From assembly GCA_051650305.1 (NCBI GenBank), contig JBOFIT010000251.1, positions 1-14,698 of the forward strand: a stretch of 14,698 bases of DNA. Reading direction: 5' to 3'. The stretch's first letter is position 1, and each line of letters opens with the position of its first letter. The position numbers were made by a program, and so were the translations under genes. This document shows positions 9,301 through 14,698 of the stretch, in pieces. Below the pieces are notes generated by a model that made no database searches, had not been told where the DNA came from, and worked only from the letters and a program-made list of their open reading frames with translations. The DNA comes from JBOFDK01 sp051650305 (GTDB lineage Bacteria; Bacillota; Clostridia; Lachnospirales; Cellulosilyticaceae).

Positions 9301-10719
9301 ATCTAGTTCTTGATAGGTCATCTGCCTATCTTTTTCTTGAAGCACGATTTGTTGAGGCGTCTTTTCTACTTGCTTTTCAAAAAGGCTCACGATGGTTTCT
9401 TGATCTGGATAAGGACACGCTGTTTCATTAAGGGTATACAAAAGCTCTTGCCTTTGGTTTTCTGATACCATCTGTAATGCCTTCAATGGTGCAGACTTAG
9501 TGATGCCATCTTGTATAAGCTGAAGTACTTGGTGATGCAGTTCATAGATATGTGCTTCCTTGAACTTACTTACCTGATAGTCATAATCAACGGTAAGTTC
9601 CCCTTTGTCTTCCCGGTCACTTATATGAACCTCTAGACTTTCACACTGCATCCCACAGGGGTACCATATGTGTTCTACTGCTTGTTCTTTATCAAGCTTT
9701 GCATTCTGATAGCTCACCATCACATCATAGAGTTTGTCATTAAATCCGTAGGACGTTCTTAGATCTTTAAGCACTTCTCCGTATTGGTACTTTTGGTGCC
9801 TAAAAACTTCTAGGCTCTTTAACGTGGTTTGTTTGACCATGTCATCAAACGTATCCGTTTCTTTAAATGCCATTAAGACAGCAGCTGTATTGACGAACAT
9901 ACCGAGGGTATTTTTTTCTTTTTTCCCTGATCGGTTAAGAATGGCTGTTCCTATATAGCAGCTATCTTTAACTTTAGTCTTACTTAGGTAGATACCTAGC
10001 GCACTCATCCACAAACTATAGATGGAGCTCTTAGAGGTATCACAGTAGTTTTTCATACTTTCTACCAGCTTTTCATCTACTTTAAAGCTCATTCGCTTAG
10101 AGGTATAGCTGGTTTCTGACTCCTCTGACAAATACACTGCTTCTGGTGCCATTGCAAATTGACTGAGCCAATACCCTTGATCTTGCTGGTATTTTTCTGA
10201 CTGGATGTATCGCTGTTCACTTTGTACATAATCCAAATAAGAAGGTGCCTTTTGTTGCTCTACTAACGCTTCGTCAAATTGTAATACTTGATTTGCCATC
10301 AGTACAATGGTCCATGCATCACTTATTAAATGATGTAGCTTAGCAATGGCGCCTACCCGACCTTGTACAGTTACAATATAAAACTGACATAAGTAGCCGT
10401 CCTTCTCAAAAGGCTTTCTAGCTTCTTCTGAAAAAAAGGCATCCATTTCTGTCTGATTTTGAAAGGTCTTAAAGCCTATCACTTGCTGTGCCATCGCCTC
10501 ATCATAGGCTTCTACATACTGATAAGGTATATAGTCTTTTTGGGTTAAGCGTATCCTTAGACCATCGTTGGTTTTCAGGATGTGCTTCAGTGCTTTTTCA
10601 AGATGATGTGCAGTAAGCCAACTGCACATCATCCCTCCTACAATATTGGCGATACTTCCACCGATATGGCTTTCCATCTCATAGATAAGGTATTGGGGCT
10701 TTGTTAAAGGGTACAACAT
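6346..10719 (-). CDS. NRPS single-module protein C-A-T-E, predicted to add D-asparagine
   Basis: A complete 1457-residue synthetase that should activate Asn, condense it onto the upstream peptide and epimerize it. The condensation domain covers residues 1 to about 430 and starts almost at the N-terminus (YPLTKPQ at 3-9). Its active site is HHLISDA at 129-135, with Ala in place of the usual last Gly. The adenylation domain covers about 440-930, with TSGSTGNPKG at 588-597. Pocket residues D633, L634, T637, K674, I697, G699, E724, V732, G733 and K918 read DLTKIGEVGK, one conservative change from the textbook Asn code DLTKLGEVGK. The thiolation domain has LGGDSIKA with S973. The epimerization domain runs from about 1023 and keeps both catalytic elements, HHMVMDG at 1152-1158 and EGHGR with E1283, followed by AGWFTAIYP and FNYLG. 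The acidic C-terminal tail, about 18 residues containing TATDF and ending DFDELFV, resembles the donor docking tails found after E domains. The ATG start has a strong binding site just upstream, and an in-frame TGA at 10735-10737 rules out a longer protein. Domain calls are firm; Asn is a strong prediction. Confidence 0.97.
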   Translation of the reverse strand: MLYPLTKPQYLIYEMESHIGGSIANIVGGMMCSWLTAHHLEKALKHILKTNDGLRIRLTQKDYIPYQYVEAYDEAMAQQVIGFKTFQNQTEMDAFFSEEARKPFEKDGYLCQFYIVTVQGRVGAIAKLHHLISDAWTIVLMANQVLQFDEALVEQQKAPSYLDYVQSEQRYIQSEKYQQDQGYWLSQFAMAPEAVYLSEESETSYTSKRMSFKVDEKLVESMKNYCDTSKSSIYSLWMSALGIYLSKTKVKDSCYIGTAILNRSGKKEKNTLGMFVNTAAVLMAFKETDTFDDMVKQTTLKSLEVFRHQKYQYGEVLKDLRTSYGFNDKLYDVMVSYQNAKLDKEQAVEHIWYPCGMQCESLEVHISDREDKGELTVDYDYQVSKFKEAHIYELHHQVLQLIQDGITKSAPLKALQMVSENQRQELLYTLNETACPYPDQETIVSLFEKQVEKTPQQIVLQEKDRQMTYQELDAQSEQFAQYLVSKGCGAGSIVGVFMPRSIKLMISILGVLKAGGAYLPIDASYPTERVTYMLEDSKAAMLITTDTLKNEVPFKGTILTDVYQKVDETSRVQLVKPAPNDLIYIIYTSGSTGNPKGVMLTHQSVVHYITWAAKVYLQKEKHDFPLFTSISFDLTVTSLFTPLLTGNRLVIYGDDLGGEGILKVFEEDQVGIVKLTPTHLKLVMDKKMPQATIKRLIVGGEQLECFCAKKITDNFGGDIAIYNEYGPTEATVGCMIYKYDETCDKGYAVPIGKPADNTSIYLLDKWLQPVPRFVKGEMYIAGEGLAKGYLGREDLTADRFVADPFKGGRMYKTGDIALRDETDNIIFCGRVDHQVKIRGHRIEVGEIEDKMMKYLPIQQVVVKVLEEANEKYLCAYYVAKESLTVASFRKALKPHLPEYMIPMCYEKMDSIPMTINGKIDACKLPKVCFKKQRNDYVAPRTDLERIIAHVFEEVLGVQRMGMKDSFLGLGGDSIKAIQIVSRLNDLNIQLESKDILGEDVLEQIILAAKEEVGIQYDQGIIEGQVEATPILKWFENQHFSHPEYYCQTIALRLTQLVSATDLTRSFKHMIQHFDTLRLNKNKEGYYYNNALLEADFQVEEVGMVPIALTDRGSYLREKCLAMKKSIALDNAIPLKASLFNYEKEQILVITAHHMVMDGVTWRLLIGDLKRQEHTVPSKKTASYKAWATYLRSYGKKEGVKKQIKFWNEMQQVQQCFDVQVEVLEDGEEKEGMIREGLGHQLTEELMLHANKAYSTTVEELLVCGLMKSLKTWQPSKVYTIELEGHGRGGSDIDVSSTAGWFTAIYPMKLALETDDLGEQIISIKEQLRQVQDGGIAYGVLKYLEEALEVSSQPEIRFNYLGTSDFEEYILADTGPDKDSANESGVKLDINCMVCDESLIYWIQYDKRYISEASISTFVQLFKSYMKEIVTFTSQREEIEYTATDFNVSQSDFDELFV

Positions 10720-13700
10720 TCTATTCCCTCCTCTTCACTGACGTAGTAGCTCATCTGTTCACTGAAAAGTTGTAGTAAGCGATCGACAGTCTCCGCCTCG
10801 TATTCTGTTTCTAAGTACTTCACCGCTACATGTAGCTTGCCGCCTGTAATAAAGATACTAAAGTCAAACGTATACACTGCATCTGATTTGTCTCCATAAG
10901 CAACACCCATTGGCATATCGCTCATGCCAAAAGCCTCATACTGCTGTATATCTTCTTGCTTTTCACCATCTACATCACCCACATAGTTGACAAATAACTC
11001 CACATCACATGTGAGTGGTGTCGCTTCTTGGTCTTTTGGCAGTGTGATATAACGAAGTACATCATAGCCTGAACCATTGGTCGGTACATGTTGAAGGCGG
11101 TGTAAAGTGGATTCAAGATTATGCTGTGGGCTATCATGAAGGGATTCAATCAGTAGTGGATAAGAGATTGAGAACCAGCCCACTGTTCTTGAGGTATCCA
11201 TCTCTTCATAACTCCAATCTTTGCCATTACCTGCTAGACGTAGTCTAATAGCCGTATGACCACACCAGCGTTTGAAGGCTTCACCAAGGGCCCCTAGTAT
11301 AAGTGCTTCTGCTTTGGCGCCATACTTTCTGTAGCCTTCTTCGATGGCTTTCTTAGTTTCTTCTTCTGAAAGTGCAATGCTTCTGGTCGTAAGCTTCGTT
11401 CCTAATCGACTGACACCCGTATGGTCTTTTGGTAAAGGCTTCACTACCGCTTGATCAATGGCATACCAGTAGTCTTTTTCTTCTTGAATTTGTGGTGATT
11501 GTGCATACTTATAGATGCTTACTGACCAATCTTTAAACGTTGCTGTCTTTGGCTTAAGTTTGATTGGTTGTCCATTTGCTAACTGTCCATACGCTGTCAT
11601 GATATCTTCTTGAACCACTAATGCGGATGTATAATCCATCGCAAGATGATGGACTGTTAGAAGGATGTAATCATAGGTCTTAGTCTTAAATAACCCTACT
11701 TTTACAAAAGGTCCTTTTTCCAAGTCGATGGACGCTTGCACTTCATTGGCTCTACTTTCGATGGCATCTCTTGGGTCCTCAACATCTGTTAAGTCATAGA
11801 CTGTAAGGTCAAATAATGGCTCACTTGTCGGACGAATGTAGAAGCTGCGTTCCCCTTCTTTTTCACTGACCACACCTCTCAAGGCATCATGCTGTGTCAC
11901 AACAGCCGTGAGAATCATTCGGACAACCTCTGGGTCCACACTGCCTTTTACATAGAACATTTTAGATACGTTCCAAATGTTCATTTCTTTATAATCAAAT
12001 TCGAAGAAGCATGTCTGTACAGGAATCATCCCGACCTCACCTTGTATCGGCTCTTGACTATAGCTTCTCACCACTGGTGTCATATGCTTTGCAAGTTCTC
12101 TAATGGTATTGTGAACGATGATATCTCTTACAGTTACCACATACCCTTTCTGAGCTGCCTTACTCACCAATTGAATCGCCTTGATGGAGTCACCACCTAA
12201 GTATTCGAAAGCTTCTGTGACACTGACATTACTGCAACGTAAGACTTCACCCCAGAGTTGCTGTAGGAGTACTTCTTTTTCTCCTTGTGGTGCTTCATAG
12301 GCTTTCACTGCCACTTCTACGTCTTCCATTGCCATAAGTGCCTTGCGATTTACCTTCCCATTTGGTGTCAGAGGGAACGTGTCTAGGATGATGAAGTATG
12401 CGGGTACCATGTATTCTGGCACCTTGTCTTTTAAAGTATCTCGCATTATAGCTAGACTTAGGTCTTTATCACCCACTACATAAGCCCATAAGTTTCTCTG
12501 GCCATTATTATCTTCTTTTGCTAAGACGATAACTTTATCCACGCCTTCTACTTCACTCACTTTTGCCTCTACTTCACCCAGTTCAATACGATGCCCTCGT
12601 ATTTTCACTTGATGGTCACGTCTACCCATAAAGTATACGGTACCGTCTTCTTGGATTTTTCCTAAGTCACCTGTGCGGTAAAGTCTTTGTCCTTGTACAA
12701 AAGGATTCTCCACGAACTTTTCAGCCGTTAAAGCTTCTTTCTTATAGTAGCCACGTGTAACGCCTGGTCCTGATAGACAGATCTCACCTTGTACCCCATG
12801 TGGCACAGGATTCAATTCCTTGTCTAAAATGTATAACCACCCATTATCTAGCATCTTCCCGATAGGAACGATGCCGTCCCCATCGCCACTTGGCTCATAA
12901 GCATGGTAGGTAGCAAAAACGGTGGTTTCTGTAGGACCATAAGCATTGAGTAGTATCATTTGTGGATTAAGTTCTTTATATGCCTTCAGTACATTATCTT
13001 TAATAGGTTCTACCCCTACTAGCATTTTATTGACATACAAAGGTTTATCTGCTTGCTTAAGAAGTATGCTCATTTCTTTTAGCATCCCCGGTGCAATATA
13101 CATATAGGTCATTTGTTTTTCTAAAATATAATTTGCTAAGCCTACAATATCCAGTACGTCACTTCGCTTAAGCATATGAAGCTCGGCACCAAAGCATAGT
13201 GCACCGTAAACTTCACATACACTGACATCAAAGCATAAGTTTGTGGTACCTAAGATACGGTCATCTTCTGTAATGCCACCATACCTTCTCTCAAAGTCCG
13301 TTATATAACTCATTACATTACGCTGCTCTGCTACTACGCCTTTGGGATTTCCCGTAGACCCTGAAGTGTAAATCGTATACACATGATCTTCTGGTCTTGC
13401 ACGGCTTACGAGTGGTACTTGTCCCTCTAGTGGACTGTCTAGCAACGCATCAACCAGCATCGATGGATACCCTTCAAAAAGCTGCTTAGTTTCTTCTTGG
13501 ACAAGAATTATCTTCACTTGGCTATCTTCAAGGATATAAGCGATACGTTCCATCGGATAGGCAAGGTCAATAGGCACATAAGCACAGCCTGCCTTGCTCA
13601 CGCCCAATAAGCATGCAATGACTTCACATCCTCGCTCAAGCCCTAGTGCGATGATGTCACCGCTGCCGCATCCCTTCTCTAAAAGTGCATAAGCTATGGT

Positions 13701-14698
13701 ATCTGATAACTTATCCAATGCTTCATAAGTTAAAACCTTATCCCCACTGACAACTGCCAAATGATGTGGTACTCTTTGCACCTGCTCTTTGAAAAGGTCT
13801 ACCAGTGTTTGCTGCTTTGGATACGCTTTTTCATTGACCCATTGATCTGTCAAGTAATACCCTCTGTCCTCCTTTGGAAGAAGTGCCATTTTATCAATGA
13901 CTTCATCTTTTCCTTTATGGGTTGCTTCTTGGATAATTGCAAGGAAGCTCTCTAGCATGCGTTTGACAGTCTTTTCTTTAAATAAACTTGTGGCATATTC
14001 TAATGAGCCTTGTAGTTCATGCCCTACTTTCGTTACATTGAGTGTCACATCTACTTTTGATGTCTCTACTTCTGGATGCAGTGGTTTAAAGCTTAGTTGT
14101 CCCACCCCTTTGTTTTCTAAATCAAAAGCTTGGTATAAGAAAAGTGTGTCAAACAATGGGCTACGTGATAAGTCGCGCTCCTTCACTACCAGTTCATTTA
14201 ACGCTTCAAGTGGTAGATGCTGGTGATCCAGTGCTTCTATGACCACTTGCTTCACCTGACGTAGCAATGTCTCATAAGTCAGCCCTTCTGGAAGTTTGGT
14301 TCGCAGTGGCAATGTATTGACAAAAAGACCTGCCACTTGATTAAGTGCTTCCCGATCTCGTGCAGACACAGGTGTGCCTACTACGATATCTTGCTGCCCA
14401 CTGTAAAGACTTAGCATCAGGTTGTAGCATGCCAACAGTACCATATACAGCGTGGTTCCTGTCTCGGTAGCTAATCTTTCAAGGGCTTCTACTGTACTTT
14501 TCTCTAATGCGAAGGAACAGCTGGCACCCTCATACTGTTTATACGCAGGTCGCTCATAATCATAAGGTAGTGTAATAACAGGTACATCTTCTTCAAATAC
14601 TTTTTGCCAGTAGGCCTTTTCGTCTTCTAACTGCTTGGAAGTTAGGTTCAGACGTTGGTGCTCACTAAAAACTTTATACTGAGTCACTGTAGGCTCTA
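10704..14698 (-). CDS. NRPS protein, partial at the 5' end: (C)-A-T-E-like module, substrate unassigned
   Basis: One elongation module of a cytoplasmic peptide synthetase, cut by the right window edge. The frame is open to 14698, so the GTG at 14687 is not the real start. Residues are counted from the first complete codon at 14696 (1330 visible). Residues 1 to about 280 are the second half of a condensation domain, since they begin downstream of where HHxxxDG would lie and include LFVNTLPLR. The adenylation domain spans about 297-790, with TSGSTGNPKG at 444-453, NAYGPTE near 584 and lysine K781 in NGKVNRK. The thiolation domain has LGGDSIKA with phosphopantetheine serine S837. An epimerization-like domain runs from about 886 to the end (HHLAMDY 1016-1022, then RTVGWFS, NGSGYDVL and VNYVG). 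Pocket residues by motif alignment are D490, V491, C494, Y533, L559, G561, A585, V593, F594 and K781, a set I cannot match to a known amino acid. The epimerase lacks its usual glutamate (A1155 instead), so it may be inactive. The stop overlaps the next gene by 16 bases, which implies coupled translation. NRPS identity is certain; the substrate is unknown. Confidence 0.95.
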   Translation of the reverse strand, partial: EPTVTQYKVFSEHQRLNLTSKQLEDEKAYWQKVFEEDVPVITLPYDYERPAYKQYEGASCSFALEKSTVEALERLATETGTTLYMVLLACYNLMLSLYSGQQDIVVGTPVSARDREALNQVAGLFVNTLPLRTKLPEGLTYETLLRQVKQVVIEALDHQHLPLEALNELVVKERDLSRSPLFDTLFLYQAFDLENKGVGQLSFKPLHPEVETSKVDVTLNVTKVGHELQGSLEYATSLFKEKTVKRMLESFLAIIQEATHKGKDEVIDKMALLPKEDRGYYLTDQWVNEKAYPKQQTLVDLFKEQVQRVPHHLAVVSGDKVLTYEALDKLSDTIAYALLEKGCGSGDIIALGLERGCEVIACLLGVSKAGCAYVPIDLAYPMERIAYILEDSQVKIILVQEETKQLFEGYPSMLVDALLDSPLEGQVPLVSRARPEDHVYTIYTSGSTGNPKGVVAEQRNVMSYITDFERRYGGITEDDRILGTTNLCFDVSVCEVYGALCFGAELHMLKRSDVLDIVGLANYILEKQMTYMYIAPGMLKEMSILLKQADKPLYVNKMLVGVEPIKDNVLKAYKELNPQMILLNAYGPTETTVFATYHAYEPSGDGDGIVPIGKMLDNGWLYILDKELNPVPHGVQGEICLSGPGVTRGYYKKEALTAEKFVENPFVQGQRLYRTGDLGKIQEDGTVYFMGRRDHQVKIRGHRIELGEVEAKVSEVEGVDKVIVLAKEDNNGQRNLWAYVVGDKDLSLAIMRDTLKDKVPEYMVPAYFIILDTFPLTPNGKVNRKALMAMEDVEVAVKAYEAPQGEKEVLLQQLWGEVLRCSNVSVTEAFEYLGGDSIKAIQLVSKAAQKGYVVTVRDIIVHNTIRELAKHMTPVVRSYSQEPIQGEVGMIPVQTCFFEFDYKEMNIWNVSKMFYVKGSVDPEVVRMILTAVVTQHDALRGVVSEKEGERSFYIRPTSEPLFDLTVYDLTDVEDPRDAIESRANEVQASIDLEKGPFVKVGLFKTKTYDYILLTVHHLAMDYTSALVVQEDIMTAYGQLANGQPIKLKPKTATFKDWSVSIYKYAQSPQIQEEKDYWYAIDQAVVKPLPKDHTGVSRLGTKLTTRSIALSEEETKKAIEEGYRKYGAKAEALILGALGEAFKRWCGHTAIRLRLAGNGKDWSYEEMDTSRTVGWFSISYPLLIESLHDSPQHNLESTLHRLQHVPTNGSGYDVLRYITLPKDQEATPLTCDVELFVNYVGDVDGEKQEDIQQYEAFGMSDMPMGVAYGDKSDAVYTFDFSIFITGGKLHVAVKYLETEYEAETVDRLLQLFSEQMSYYVSEEEGIECCTL
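10726..10733 (-). promoter_or_regulatory. Ribosome binding site of the D-Asn module gene
   Basis: On the minus strand GAGGAGGG lies 6 bases before the ATG at 10719. It sits inside the last codons of the upstream gene, whose TAA is at 10704-10706. Such a strong site within the overlap supports separate, coupled translation of two polypeptides rather than one fused protein. An in-frame TGA at 10735-10737 also separates the reading frames. Confidence 0.8.

Noticed and set aside
11889..14226. Plus-strand open frames at 11889-12200, 13761-13955 and 13897-14226
   Set aside because: They lie wholly antisense to conserved A, T and E or C domain sequence, have no recognisable protein family, and are shadows of the minus-strand gene.
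14676..14687. GTG at 14687 as the start of the first gene
   Set aside because: The frame stays open to the window edge, and the residues around it (TQYKVFSEHQ) are the middle of a condensation domain, so the true start lies outside.
1..14698. tRNA, CRISPR array, insertion sequence or riboswitch
   Set aside because: Nearly every base is accounted for by NRPS coding sequence. The similarities between stretches are conserved A-domain motifs of sister modules, not mobile or array repeats.

Overview
The window holds nonribosomal peptide synthetase (NRPS) coding sequence from edge to edge, all on the minus strand, so transcription runs from high to low coordinates. By eye the DNA is moderately AT-rich. 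It has strong GGAGG-type ribosome binding sites, a GTG start and tightly packed genes. These traits, and the general look of the domains, suggest a Gram-positive Firmicute (Bacillota, bacilli or clostridia). I cannot name a genus, and I do not recognise the final product.

Layout in transcription order. (1) 14698-10704: an NRPS protein cut by the right edge. It shows the back half of a condensation (C) domain, then adenylation (A), thiolation (T) and an epimerization-like (E) domain. (2) 10719-6346: a complete 1457-residue C-A-T-E protein. (3) 6320-1: a long NRPS protein cut by the left edge. It shows C-A-T-C-A-T and the first few residues of a third C domain. Genes 1 and 2 overlap by 16 bases, and genes 2 and 3 are 25 bases apart, so the three look like one translationally coupled operon. 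No promoter, terminator, thioesterase, transporter or tailoring gene is visible. The start and end of the operon lie outside the window.

How they work together: each module activates one amino acid as its adenylate, loads it on the phosphopantetheine arm of its T domain, and joins it to the growing peptide through a C domain. Binding-pocket residues read by motif alignment suggest this order: unassigned residue (gene 1), Asn converted to D-Asn (gene 2), Ile (gene 3 module 1), Ser (gene 3 module 2), then at least one more residue. At least one module must precede these, because gene 1 already contains a C domain.

The most notable point is that the E-like domain ending gene 1 has lost the catalytic glutamate and altered the HHxxxDG motif, while the E domain of gene 2 keeps both. 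The next C domain after each fits this contrast. The one after the intact E resembles a D-accepting type, and the one after the degenerate E does not. The gene 1 A domain also has an unusual specificity pocket.
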